From: Rhyacichthys aspro
Lineage: Eukaryota > Chordata > Actinopteri > Gobiiformes > Rhyacichthyidae
Assembly (NCBI GenBank): GCA_036850595.1
Contig: CM072154.1
Coordinates: 6,951,330-7,015,329 of the forward strand
Reading direction: 5' to 3'
Length of the DNA stretch: 64,000 nucleotides
The notes beneath the pieces were generated by a model. It had not been told where the DNA came from. It saw only the letters and a list, made by a program, of their open reading frames with translations, and did no database searches. Below are positions 12,871 to 24,879 of this stretch, one piece after another (within the stretch, counting starts at the first letter, position 1; the number at the start of each line of letters is the position of its first letter). The position numbers and the translations under genes are program-made.

Positions 12871-15399
12871 GCACGTACTTGACGGTAATTGCTTGTGTTG
12901 AGTTGACCATCATCATACAATACAGCTGAAAATAAGTAGCACACATAAATAGAGTTGGTGGAGTAGCCACTAAGCCGAATGGGACATCATTGTAAAACAC
13001 GAAATTTATCATTTTTTGTTTAGTTTTGATGCAATATCTGGTGTTTTTTTTTTTTTTTTTGTGAAAGCAAAAGACACTTACAGTTTATAGCGTAAAGTCT
13101 GCAGAATCTGAAGCAAATCATTCTCCAGTATTGACACAGACGCAAAATGTAGGATCATGTGCATATACTTCCTCTTCTGCATGATCTCATTCATTGATTA
13201 GAAATGTGTTCTGGTAATTATTTTTGCTTCTGGCTGTTTGTCTATATGGTGTACATAAATATGCATGATATGTATCTATAATTTAATTTATCAGCATGGT
13301 ACAGTGGTTAAAACTATTGCTTGCATGGGTAAATATGTCCCATTTGCATGACATATGGGCACTTGATATACTTGATATAGAGATGAAAGAATAAAAGTAG
13401 AAAAAAAAATATGGTAGAATCCATATTTTTCTACAGGTTTTGTTAAAGTTCAGTATGGTTTTTTTTATGTCTTTTTTTTTATATAGATTTTTATAGATGT
13501 GATGTTATTTGGGTTATTTTGAGTGGTATAACTTTACCGGCTCAACTGGCTTAGAGGAAGGAGTTTTCTATTTCCAGGGCATTAACTGACAGAAACACTA
13601 ACAGAGAAATTCAGTTGCCTATGCAAAATAACACAAATGGTCAATTAGTCATTAATTTATCTTCTACCCCTTTTCCGAGCAGCTTTGGTCAGTTAATCGC
13701 AGGGCTAACACTTCACATTTCACAATCATTTTTAGCCTAATGATACCTTTTATCTATGGATATGTATGGTTTACTTGTTCAGATTGGTTACTGTTATGTC
13801 ACAATAATGCCAGGCTTACCCATTAAACCATTAAACTTAATTGTAAATACGAATTTGTATCCTTTAAAGATCCTTTTAAATAACATAAATATAAAGGAAA
13901 GATGAAGTGACAAAGCCTGACGTCCATGTGGTCAGTGGTGTTGTTATAACAGCTGTAGTTCTAGGTTAATAGCGCTAGCCTTTGCGTGTATATTAAATAA
14001 TCTGAACCTCTTTACAATGGGCGCCCTGACCTGAAAAAGTCACATTTATTACCAGTGGGTCATCACCAATTACACTAGTCCATTTAAAGTGCATCCGACA
14101 AAGGACTGCAAATATGGTTATGGTTCTTCATCACAGCTGCGATGCATGGCGGGAGAAAGTCTGGCAGTGAACACGTTGTTAGCAGCAGCAATACTATCAT
14201 TAGCCAAGCCATTATTATAATGTTTTACTTATTTATTGTGTGCTAGTGTCTGGCTGCTGGAGTTGGCAGAGGTAATTATAGTGCTTTTGATGGCCTTAGA
14301 CCTCCATACACTGTTATTACTGCACTTTCAGACTCAGACTGTATGAACAAAACATACAGATAGGCTTTTATAGAAGTAAATGACAAAAAAACATATTAAC
14401 TGAAGGAAATAACCAAAGAAAAACTGTAAATCAAATATTGTATAATATAGTGCTATAATCATGTAAAATTGGTAAAAAGGGTATTTTTTATTTTTTTTTG
14501 CTGCAATGAGTTCTTTTTAAATTTTCTGGCATAAACCCCTTCATTCAGTGGTTCTTCTCAGACTGTCTCCAAATAGGCTAATGATTTCATGAGTGACAAT
14601 GAAGTGTCTTGAATGCTGTTGCTGTCAATTGACTGTGCATTGTGTGAAATTGTGTACTATACAGCTGCAGTGGTTTGCATTAGGTATATATTTTTTCAAT
14701 ACTATAAATGCCTCAAAATACTACTCATTGGCTCTAATATGGAGGGATGTTACAAACAGCACTCTAAAAGGAGAAATAATGAATATACATGTTCTGGTAA
14801 AATAACTAATATGCCATGTATTAAATCAGATATCACTATCTTATGAGTGAGAAACATGACAGTCCCAGACCCTCTGCTCTGCAACAAATCAAAAATATGT
14901 TTTCTGGTGTACTATTCACTTTGATCCAGTCAAGACAAGAATTCAGCAAAAAGGCTATAAATAATTCTGTTGACATTGGGTGATGTTATTAGAAGTAAAT
15001 AAGTTATTGCACTTCAGTAACAGCCCAGCCAATAAGCTGTACATGATGGCAAAAACTGACAGAAAGTGATGATGAAAAATATTTATTTAGCCAATAAGGA
15101 GGTCCTAGTAGAAGGCCAGATATTTCTGCCAGAACTGCATAAACAAGCTTTGGCAGCATAACCTCAAAGAAAAAAAGAAAGTGAAAGCCAAACTCTGCCA
15201 AACAGCAAATAAAAAACAATATTTTATATGATTATTATTTACAAATAGTAAGTTGTTTTTCAGTGTAATCGCTCCAGTTTTGATGTTTTGTTTGATCTTT
15301 TCGTCAAAAATGTATCTCCATACAACTGGCCTACTGTACCTCTCTTTCTATACATTATGATTATTTCACTGTGGTCCTTTATCCCTGTGTTTCCTCTCG

Positions 15400-15620
15400 G
15401 AGCACTCACCAAGCTTGTCATTAGTGCCAGGTACTGTAATCAGAACCCCGGAATTAGCAGCGGGCCCACACTGGCAGCCAAGGCACGGCGCTGACAAAAC
15501 ACCGTCGTCATTAGTGAAGCCGCTGCAGTGTTACAGCTTTGGCAGGAATGGTCTGCTCCCTTCACGAGCTGGATCGGCCAATGAGAGCTAGGCACCCACC
15601 GGGGGCTGGGAGAGAGAATA
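15400..15620. promoter_or_regulatory. Candidate regulatory block with a repeated homeodomain-type decamer
   Basis: GTCATTAGTG occurs exactly twice, at 15417-15426 and 15507-15516, 90 bp apart in the same orientation, in a GC-rich segment that also has a CCAAT-type box (CGGCCAATGAGAGC). The TCATTA core suits homeodomain proteins. It lies about 2.7 kb downstream of the agrin exon in transcript terms. Regulatory function is inferred. Confidence 0.28.
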
Positions 15621-18309
15621 CACACTGGACGACCACCGGTGGGAACAGTAAGTGGCACACTTTGTTGTTTGTGAGAGTGCAGGTGGCGCTTAAGCACTGG
15701 GAGGGTGTCCATATTGGAAAGACAATAGATTGGACATAATGGGGATGTGTTTTATTATTCTAGGGATAGAAAAGCCTGTTGTGTGAGGAAGGGGTGCAAT
15801 ACAAATCCATTGTCTTCACAATAACAAGCTATTTATCCTCACTCGCAGGACTGCACGTTAGCCTCACTTCCTCTCCTAAACATCGACTGATTTCTACCAA
15901 TGTATAACCAAAAACACCCGAACACATCCCCCTTAAGCAAAGTTAGGACAATGTCATTTTGGAAGGCGTCAAGCAGTTCAATTCTTACTATCTACAAAAA
16001 TCACAAGCTTTGCGGTTCTTGTACTGTGACTAAGCATTCCAAAGACTAAGAGTTACAAGCCTCCACTCCCCACACCTACACTCCATGGCCTTTCTATACA
16101 GCCCTGATTGAGGCTTAATGGAGACTGCCAGACCGGGTCAGATTACTTTCTGAAATATCGCTCATTCACTGATCCTATACTGACATTGATCTTTCTCCGG
16201 ATCAAAGGCACCAATTTCATCTCACAAAGCGTTCAATACACTAATGGTAACAGTTCATATAACACGCACTCACCCGAGGTTTACAGCACTGGCCGTTAAA
16301 GACATCCATATGTTTTCAAAGATTTTGTGGCAGATCAACAAAACATTTACTTTCGGGGCCATTACAAACACACAACAGCTTTTAACGAAATGAAGATGGG
16401 ATAGAAATCTCAGTGTCAGATGTGAGGTTGTTCAGCTGGAGTGCTTACTAAGTATCTTCACCTTCACGGGTAATTAAGAGTGATTTAATTAAAATGATCA
16501 CTGTACAAGCATCAAGGGATTTTCCTTGACGTGTTACTTCATATTGAATTCTTAACCTAGAGATGTGCAAATTTTGTCGGCATGATTCCAGTGAGAGTGG
16601 CGTGGAATGGAAACATCTGAAGAGGCTTGAAGGTGTACAGGCTGTGTAAAAGAAATGACTAAGTAACTGGTGGGACCATCATCCAGCCACAGTTTAGCTG
16701 ACTAATATATTCAACAAAGAAGACTGTGACACATGTAAACAAAAGGCAACAATGGAAAAGATGGAGCTCTTTGTCTTCTTTCTTCTGGGCGTGGCTGTTT
16801 ATCACAAGAATAAGAAAGCTTTGTTTGAAAAATGTCATTTTAAGTGTTTTTTTTTCGCCATTGTATTCTCTGGAATGGAACTTTTTTTTTTCTTTTTCAT
16901 TACACCAGTGTGTCCAGTGCCTAGATTGGTCATTTTAGTACCCTTCTCAACTTCATTTGAGTGAAGTGAATACACAGTTAGTTAGTTTTCTTGTTCAGCT
17001 GTACATGAATGCACCTGGCAGTATCCATTGCACTCAGGTGGTAGAAATGGTCAAGAGCACACAAGAGCTACAGCTCCAAGTGAACATCTGAAAGGAAAAG
17101 AAGTGGGACTTAAGTGACTCTGGATACTAGAAACTGACTGATTGCCTGGGATTGTGACACACAGCCATATCTTTACCCAAATGGTCCATAAAGGGGATTA
17201 TCCAGCAGGCATTGGTTTTCGGGACAAAAATGCCTTGTTGATGATAGATAATATCAGATGAAAATGGCATATTTAAGACAACAGACAAGCAATGCTAACC
17301 CCATTTCCCACTTGTGACGACCACGATCTGCAGGAGAGCATTTCTGAATGAACTACTCAACAAGAGCACGCTGTGGATCGCAACCATCAGAACAGGAAAC
17401 TACAGTCACACAGTACAGTAGAAGTCTGATGGGTCTATTTTTATGCTGCGACTTTCTGATGGCAGGCTCACACTGTGGGGCAAACAACATGAAAGCATGC
17501 ATCCAGTTGGTCTGACTCCTACATGCCATGTTCAAAGTCACTTGAAGGTGGAGTGTGGAGTTCCAGTCCTTTTTGGCAACATTTGGTGGCAAAAGAGCAG
17601 ATGGCCATTCCACCTCTCACACTCATCCTTTTAATAAATATGAACAACTATGGTAGCCCTGCAGGGACATTCTGCTGTCTGTGAACAAATCCAGTGAAAA
17701 CATGTCTAATTTCTCTGTGAAACAAAAGCAATTCAGTTTAAAAATGTCCTAAACTTTCATTCAAACATGAGCATCTCTAGTGCGCTTCTTCACCAACAGT
17801 GCTCCGTTTGTCTACCGTGGGCAGCTGTCATGTAATGGTAACGGTATGTCCACTGGGTTCTATGGAGAGTGCACTGAATAAAACATTGTCAGTCAAAACT
17901 TTGTTAGCAATAATATAGTGTAAAAGGACAAACTGAGCACTGCTGGAGTAGAGGCACACTTCACAAAATCTTGCATGAAGTAAAATCAAACCTACGTCCA
18001 CTGCATTTGCTGAAGCCTGACAGATGTACTGAATAAAGAGGCTAGCTAGTATAGTTGCATAGTAACCAATTCAACCATATCACCACTGGCTTTGTGGAAA
18101 TATGGACCATCCAGTCTTTATCATGTTAGACACAACTGAACTTTGATAAGAAAAGCCCATGAAAAGGTTGGATAGGAGCTCACTGGTTGGAAAATATGCA
18201 ATGGAAAGAGAAAATGCACTTAGAAGTGGTAGCACTGGCAGGTTAACTGAATTCATTACGAGAGTGTGATCTATTTAAAGGGTGTGAGTGTGGGTGAGTG
18301 GAATATGCT

Positions 18310-18315
18310 ACTTAC
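18310..18315 (-). other. 5' splice donor of the agrin exon
   Basis: The minus strand reads TGC T|GTAAGT: the last Kazal cysteine, one base of the next codon, and a full-consensus GTAAGT donor. An in-frame stop (TAG) follows immediately in the intron, so translation cannot continue past this point. The phase-1 junction matches the phase-1 acceptor at the other end of the exon. Confidence 0.9.
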
Positions 18316-18531
18316 AGCAGGGTCCCTTGCGCAGCACCTTGATGCGTCGCTGGTTCATGCACTGGGCCTTCTCCAGCTCGCACTCGTTGGAGTAGGTGGA
18401 GGAATCGGAACCGCAGACGGGAGCCACCAGCGACGGGCAGTCCACTCTCTTACAAACGCACTCAGCCTTGGACGGGTCGCTCGGGTGGCGCTCGCAGACG
18501 GCGCCGAAGCCACACAGCATCCCCCTGCAGC
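18316..18531 (-). CDS. agrn: Agrin first follistatin/Kazal-like domain, single internal exon
   Basis: Agrin is a secreted or membrane-bound proteoglycan that clusters acetylcholine receptors through LRP4 and MuSK at the neuromuscular junction. Its N-terminal half carries a series of follistatin-like domains. This exon encodes 71 whole codons plus a split codon at each end. It begins CRGMLCGFGAVC and contains PVCGSDSSTYSNEC and QRRIKVLRKGPC, which I recognise from the first follistatin-like domain of vertebrate agrin. Counting the first Cys as residue 1, cysteines fall at 1, 6, 12, 24 (FOLN part) and 26, 31, 39, 50, 57, 71 (Kazal part). The x7 spacing of C31-C39 and Tyr46 fit the Kazal signature. 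The exon starts after an AG acceptor (first base 18531) and ends before GTAAGT (last base 18316). Both junctions are phase 1, so the 216 nt can be skipped in frame. The domain is complete, with no stop or frameshift. Flanking exons lie outside the window or were not recognised. The agrin assignment rests on remembered family sequence. Confidence 0.93.
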
Positions 18532-18560
18532 CTGGGAATGGAACGAAAAGGGTTAGCATC
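18532..18560 (-). other. 3' splice acceptor, polypyrimidine tract and branch site of the agrin exon
   Basis: Reading the minus strand, GCTAAC (branch-like CTAAC at 18556-18552, likely branch A at 18553) is followed by CCTTTTCGTTCCATTCCC and then AG at 18533-18532. The branch adenosine lies about 22 nt before the exon, a normal distance. The invariant AG directly precedes the split codon of the agrin domain, which fixes the exon start at 18531. Confidence 0.88.
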
Positions 18561-20338
18561 GAGGAGAGGTTAGATTTAACATCGATGAGCATATAATGGA
18601 GTCAAGAATCAAGATGGTGACCCGTCTTCAAACTCTTGGTGATGTAGTGGAGCATAAAGTATATATATGAAGGAATGAATGCTGTGTTATGTAACATTAA
18701 TAAGAACCATTTCAAAATTTGGCCTCAGGGATTAATAAAATGTTCTTGGATCCTGTCCTAAAATTATCCATAAGGCCAAATCAAATTTTGTCATTTCCTT
18801 CATTCCTTATTGTTCATTTCCTTCGTAATATCTTTCTTTGTTTCAAGACAAGACTACTAATGTACCTTTGTGACTAAGGACTGAATGCATATAGAGTAAA
18901 GTTAGTTACCATAGCTTTTTCAGTATCTAATAGTAAAAACTTCTGCTGGGCTGTGTCTCAATTGGAAAGCTCCTGCTCTTTAACTAAATTCCTATGGGTT
19001 ATATTCATTCCACATCTAACTTTGCACCCTTGCTTGGGATAATCACGAAAAGTATGCCGCCACAATTTCTCAAGTGCACAGGCCAGTAAACACCAGATCT
19101 CACTGTATTAATTAAAGGCATTTCTAATCGACCCAATGCTATGTGAACTAATTATAGACTCGCTCAATCTACTGCTGTTTTTCTGCTCTATACTTGTCCT
19201 TAGTAAAGTTTTAATGAGTGACTTCAGCCGAGCTAAAACTTTACTTGTACTACCAGACAGGCACGTCTGAGCACATTCATCTCAATATGCGTCAGCCGTG
19301 TGTCTGTTGTGCACAGCTCCACACAGTTCAACGCCACAAATGCATCAGGGATTAAAAGTGATCCTGGCGTAAAGCAAACAGATGCTGTCTATTCATTCAG
19401 GGAGAATTTGTCCACCCAGGCACAGCGAGCTCACTGCACTGCTCGCCTGCTGTGTCTATTGAAGAATTTGGAAATGCTTCAATGTAAGATTTTTTTTTAA
19501 CTCAGTAACCCCAGAAAAATCAATGCAGAGACAAGCAGATGATACCCAGGCCTGTGGACAGTTCATTTTATCCTCCAAAGAGAGTGCGAACTTTCAAACA
19601 TCAATGATCTGCCGTCAAGGAAAAACACAACACGAAGACAAGCCAAGGTTAAACAAACATTCGAAGCTTGACGCACAACTCCTAAGACTTTGAGCTGTAA
19701 CTTCCCACTGACTCTTCAGCTTTGATCAGGTGTGAAACAACAAACTGTAAACTTTGTCTGACACTGTTCAAACAGCCTGAGCTGTATTAGTGTGAGTTGT
19801 GAGTACACAACTTAGTGTGTAATAGAGCCGTGCTGTGGCAGCTACAGCTGCTGGGGCTCAGTGCCCACTCTGAGAGCTGTGTAAAGCCAGCTGGCATGAC
19901 GTCCCCCCGCAGCACTGAGGTGGGTGTTAAAAGAGATGGCAGGTGCTCACAGGTAACAGACCTGATTGGAAATCTATGGCCAGAAGCACATAAAACCATG
20001 TTAAAATAGTCTTCTCAAGCAGAGGCATACAATCACTGGCACTGCTAGGGATATACATGTCACACCACAGCTTTTCTTATCAGTGGCTCCCAGGCCAGGG
20101 CCGAAGCAGAGCGGCATGTCCACTCTGACAGGCTAGCATGTGGCAAGTCCCTGAACTGGACCACTGACAGTAAACTGGACTGGAATTCAAGTCTCACCCT
20201 AAGAGTGTTACCTAATACAAGGTCAGTCTTTTTTTTAGTGTTTCAGTTCTTTTTAATTGTCTTTGTTTGAGCAGTGTTTAATTTCTAGAGGTTCATCTGC
20301 TGATCATTGTTTGCTGAGGTTCTCAGTCATCCATTTTC

Positions 20339-20422
20339 AAGAAAAGGTTTTCTGACAAGCCATCTGGCATCTTTTTTCACCGAAAACGTACGTCCAGATG
20401 CCTTGTCAGAAAACCTTTTCTT
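20339..20422. repeat. 29-bp near-perfect inverted repeat with 26-nt loop
   Basis: Arms 20339-20367 and 20394-20422 are reverse complements at 28 of 29 positions (single C-C mismatch, 20360/20401). The stem contains AGGTTTTCTGACAAG. The loop holds the palindrome ACGTACGT. The flank just left (GGTTCTCAGTCATCC) resembles sequence I remember from Penelope-like and related fish elements, so this may be a fragment of such an element. The size also suits a small hairpin RNA, but there is no support for transcription. Confidence 0.85.
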
Positions 20423-20939
20423 TATCTGCAAAGTATTGCTCAAGATTTTGAGACAAATAACAGGCTAGTGCTAGGTTAGTTACTGTAGTTATTGCACCAT
20501 TGATATCTGACAAACTAAGCCAACACATCCACGACATCTTTCTGGCCCTGTTTTATTTTAAAATCATAGCTGATGATTATATTGTAGTTATTCTTAGTAG
20601 TGAAGACCCTCTGCCGTGTAAACAACTGTTGCTTTATGAACTCCTTGTATAGAGGCTATTCTAAGGCTTTAGTTTAGATTAGACTCAAATCAAGTCAGCT
20701 GTCTTTGGAGCCTCCTTTTGCTTGGAGCCCATTAGCATCACTATCTATCAAGAGCTAAGTAAGCCACATAGAATAGAATTTAAAAAAATTAAATAAGGAT
20801 ATTACTGCAAAATAATCACAGCACACTGACCTGGCATGCAAACTATATATCACTTTTTCAGATCAGCATGCCTGCAAATTCTTTTTCAAACAGTTGCTGC
20901 TAAGAGCCTGTTTATGTGCACAGACAACTGGCCCCACAC

Positions 20940-21340
20940 CTGGCTTCTCATCCCGGCCCTCTGCCTCTGTACGTGCACGGAGTGACAGGCGATGAGGCTG
21001 TTTTTGACTTGCCCAGTGTTCCCTGTGGGATCGCGCTGACAGCTACCTGAGCCCGCTCTCTGTTGTGGCAGGGGAAATGGAAGTGAGCGCGGGAGAAGCT
21101 ATCCGTGGACGGCATCTGTATTCCTGACAGCGGCGTGTGTCTGAGAGCTGTAGGCATTACACGCACACACATTCACACACGAGCGGGCCAGGTGCGAGGA
21201 GCGTGAAGGCCTTGTCACGACCGGCCCGACGCTGGCTGTGGGGTGTCAGCGTGAGGGGGCCGGCGTGGCTCCGAGGGGAAGCCATGCGAGCGGAGTGACA
21301 AGAGGTGGGATTCAATCGAACGCCGTCACATGTGCACAAG
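20940..21340. promoter_or_regulatory. CpG-rich block, candidate internal promoter or enhancer
   Basis: By hand count there are about 30 CpG dinucleotides in about 390 bp, several times the density of the surrounding intron. TGACAG or TGACAGC cores recur (near 20982, 21029 and 21115). Open frames on the minus strand here (60-74 codons) have low-complexity Arg/Ser/Pro-rich composition and no recognisable domain. It lies about 2.4-2.8 kb upstream of the agrin exon in transcript orientation, a suitable place for an alternative agrin start, but no first exon was identified. Confidence 0.35.
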
Positions 21341-22225
21341 AGGGTTGGGGAGAGTCTGATATGGGATTACTGAGAGGCTGTGGTGCAAGAATATGATTTA
21401 ATACTACCTTTTGGCCATGCGCTTATCTTTGTGTTGTATCGCAAAATTGTTTTACGGTGATACCATCGTGAACATGTTTTTTTTTTTTTTTTTTTTAGAT
21501 AGAACTGAGTAATCCAGACTAATCCTTACCATATGTCTTTGTGTGTTTATGAAAACCAAGCGTGCCAAATCAACAACATGTTTGTGAGCCTCTGATAAAT
21601 GGAATCATGGGTGTTAAGTTTTAATCTTTGGACAATATATACTGAAAGCACATATGTAAATGGCTGTAGCATTGGTGTAAATTAATAGCATGAAGTTATG
21701 TTAAAGTTTTTTATTAATGTTCATAACTGGAGGAAATTTAGTAATGTTCAAGGACTCTTTTTTTTTTTTTTTAAGACTCAGATTAGACAGACTATAGTGA
21801 CATATTTTTTCTTTTTCATATTTTACACTAATCAGTTTGTAATAAAAGTCTTTTCACAGCACACATTTAAATTTCAAGGTTTTTGTGGTATACTTTTTGC
21901 TGCCATCGTGATTTTTTTTGGTCCTCCCAATGAATCAAATGATAGATTTAGCCCTTGATGGAATATTTCGCTAAACACCAGACATGGGCAAGTTAAGCAT
22001 TGGTTAGAAGGGCATAATATTATAATGAATAAAGCACGTTAAATAAAAAAAAGGACATGTAAATTTATCAATAACGTTATATTATCTCCTGTTGCTTTTC
22101 AAAATATGATGGAAAACATGGATGGAGTAGCATAGAGACCAGAAAGGAGAAACAAAAGAAGGAGCTGGGGTGGAGGTGGGTTGTACGTGCTAGAAACCTG
22201 TAGTTGACAATTCTGTCTTTTATTG

Positions 22226-22425
22226 ATTCATTTTCAACCACTTATCCTGTTAAGTCACGGTGGGCTAGAGGCAATAGCAGCGCTATGGGGGTAAATTGGG
22301 GTACACCATGGACAATTACCTGGGCTAACACTTTACTACACAGCTAAACAATATACACTCGTCTCCAATATTCTATACAGAAATGGTAGCCTTGGGGATT
22401 GAACCCATAATCTTCTTGCCATTCA
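22226..22425 (+). repeat. Degenerate copy of a common teleost interspersed repeat
   Basis: Phrases in order (TTTCAACCACTTATCCTGTT, GTCACGGTGGGCTAGAGGCA, GGTACACCATGGACAATTAC, GGGATTGAACCCATAATCTT followed by CTTGCC) correspond to a repeat I remember as abundant in fish genomes, where the same blocks appear in the same order. It has no coding capacity. A second, shorter relic is at 34733-34865. I do not assign a family name with confidence. Confidence 0.7.
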
Positions 22426-24879
22426 CCAGTTGTTTTATTTACAAAACAGTGAGCCAGGTTTATTTCCCAAACATAAAAGCTTTCTTGCTCTAAACCAAAA
22501 ATGAAGTCCTATCTTAAAAGTCCAATTCACCACCTCAACTTGATGAAAAAAAAGCTTAAAAATGATCACATTTCTCAGATTCTCAGACCGATTTATACAG
22601 ATCTGTTTATTTAGCTAATTATAACATTAACATTATAAGTCACCAGATATTATTATAGAAAATGCAATGTAAAAGACAAATTCTTTTTACTGCTTCAAAT
22701 AAAATAGAACTGGTGAACTAAGAGTCAACACAGCACCTGGAAAGAATAAAAAATGAGAGGACCGGCTCAGGTTTGTTACACATCTCTAGTGCAATGTTTT
22801 CCTATAAGAAAATCTCCTTGTAGCCCGGAGCAGAGCTGACTGACAAAAAGCTGACACTAGAGCTCAGGGCTCTGTCAAAGTCAAGGTATCAAGTGCAGCC
22901 TGGACCCAGTCTACAAACTGCATACTTATGTAGTGAGGCTTCCTATCCTGGGAAAATCCTGGGGCTCCCCGGGACACGTACATTTGACACTTCCGATTTT
23001 TCACAGAAGAAAGCGAGACTGGGAAATAGCCGTATCTGCAGGGGCTGAAAATCCAAGTTCACTGCCAGAGTAAAGAAAAAAAATAAAAACTTTGTCAACA
23101 AGTAATAAGAGGTGCACTGGTCGTGAACCTGTCTGACTGGCAGGTGGTCCCTGGGAACGCTGTAAAAAGTGATAACAGCGAGGATTATGATGACATGTCC
23201 CGGAGTTAAAGGCATTACTTTCCCAACAACACAATGTGATAGGGTTTCATCTGTGCAAACCCAAGACACATTTTTCTTCCTAGTGTCAGGCTTAAGAAAG
23301 GAACAACCACATCCACAACATAAACGCTAAAAACAAATCATTCAGAATTACAAAAGACATATCTGTATAACTTGTCATATTATGAGAAGAAGATACGACA
23401 TTAAACCCAGGTCTTTGCCATGAAAAGCTGTGCATCCTATTGTGATTGTCTCTGATTGTGCACAAAGCGTTCAATGTATTCTGTGTGGTACAAACAGCTG
23501 TTACACAATCTCACAAAGACCAAAAGTGAAACATTTTCTTTGTTTTGCCTTTGCCACTTGCAACAACAACAATAGTCCTCCACATACAAGACAGGATTTT
23601 CCACAGTCGGCCTTTTATGAACAAACTGTGCTAACACACTTCAGCTTATGCCAATTGCAGCACCAATGAAAGCTTTTTACTTGCCTTGACAATTGCATAT
23701 ATGTGTGTGCTGGTCCATGTAAGAGTGTAAGGTAATCTCTCTCCATCCCTGCGGCGTTAAAAGCTTCACTTTCATGCATTTATTTTCTCGACTCGGAGGC
23801 TGAGGAGGAAAATCCCATTGGGAGAAAAGACAGCATGTCCGGTTTGAGCTTGTCAAGCCCGTAACGTCTCGTCCAGGTAACACTTTCGGTCCTTGTTTGG
23901 ACGGCTCAACCATTAAACACGACATGCTGCTGAAGCCTAAGGGAGCGACGGCCGCATCGGCGCTTATGAGCGGAAACGGCAGTGTACAGGCTGTGAATTG
24001 TGTCACAAGAAAGGAGACAGATACAAAGTCTGCAGGAGTTCTTTGGACACAATTTTCAACAGGGAATTCTGTATATGCTATTCGGGTCAAAAGCCAAGCT
24101 GATTTTTAAGAAGACAGGACAGACCGTGACGAGTTTTTCAACACTAACAGATGAGTGTGGCTGCAGTTACCATCAATCTCGAAGCCACACTATGCAGGAT
24201 TTTCAGCACAATGTAAACAAACCTGGTCCCATGCTGATTATCTGACTTTTGAATGAACCCTATGCATTTTCCCATGTAGCTCTGCTGTATTTTTTCTGTC
24301 AGCTGTTTTTGGCCGAGAGCTACACACTAAAAACATTCCTCCCATGCAAACAAAAAAGTAAAATGGTAAAATATACAGAGATGGCAGTTGGTTTACAGAT
24401 GCTTTCTTCCAAGCTCCACAAATTCACAGTTTACAGTGGGGTATCTGATAATTTGAACAAATATTCTAAAGGTTTTTCTCTGTTGGAATGTCTCAGGCAA
24501 ATATGAATGTCAGCATGATTTCTCAAGATTTGAAAAGTCAAAATCACATGCTGAGTTGTCTACTGTATATCTTCTATGTTCCTAGTTCCACCTTTTGCCC
24601 AATTCCTTCCCTTTCTCACACCAATTCAAACAGACACTTACAATAACTGCGACCCAAAAAGCAACAGTTCCTTTGCAATTGTTTCCACACCTCTGTGCAG
24701 AAATTCTCCCCACAGCCATTGTTTGCAGCCGAGCGCTCTATCAGTTTCAATGTTTTGCTGCCTTGTTGCATTTACTTCACACAAAGCCAAAACTGTGGAA
24801 AAAAAGCGGACCATTGTGGCAAACATAAAAGTAGTACAAGCCAATAAACCTTGACAGAATCACCTTGACAGACTCGAAG

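Larger units (their letters stand above)
1..18315 (-). other. Agrin intron downstream of the first follistatin exon (at least 18.3 kb, end not seen)
   Basis: The next agrin follistatin-like exon should lie here in transcript order, but I found no stretch on the minus strand with the expected Cys pattern and splice sites, so the intron probably extends past position 1. Contents, apart from separately listed items: mostly AT-rich unique sequence (650-1980, 2080-7080, 7150-9030, 9450-12300, 12880-15400, 15640-18300) in which I see no gene. Homopolymers occur at 8769-8787 (A19), 11155-11179 (A25) and 13044-13060 (T17). The + strand is purine-rich at about 6000-6140. Open frames here are at most 134 codons, lack recognisable domains, and look like chance. 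Confidence 0.75.

Noticed and set aside
13296..13330. GTACAGTGGTTAAAACTATTGC, similar to the start of a fish tRNA-like repeat
   Set aside because: Too short and without the expected downstream blocks to call.
18266..18596. Open frames on the + strand opposite the agrin exon
   Set aside because: They are antisense shadows; the minus strand carries the cysteine-rich domain with proper splice sites.
22943..23269. Minus-strand frame with a hydrophobic run, considered as the transmembrane-agrin first exon
   Set aside because: The hydrophobic run and its flanks do not match the conserved signal-anchor sequence as I know it, and no suitable donor follows.
23677..24090. 137-codon minus-strand frame, the longest in the window
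   Set aside because: No domain, mixed composition and overlapping frames on the other strand; this length is expected by chance in 64 kb.
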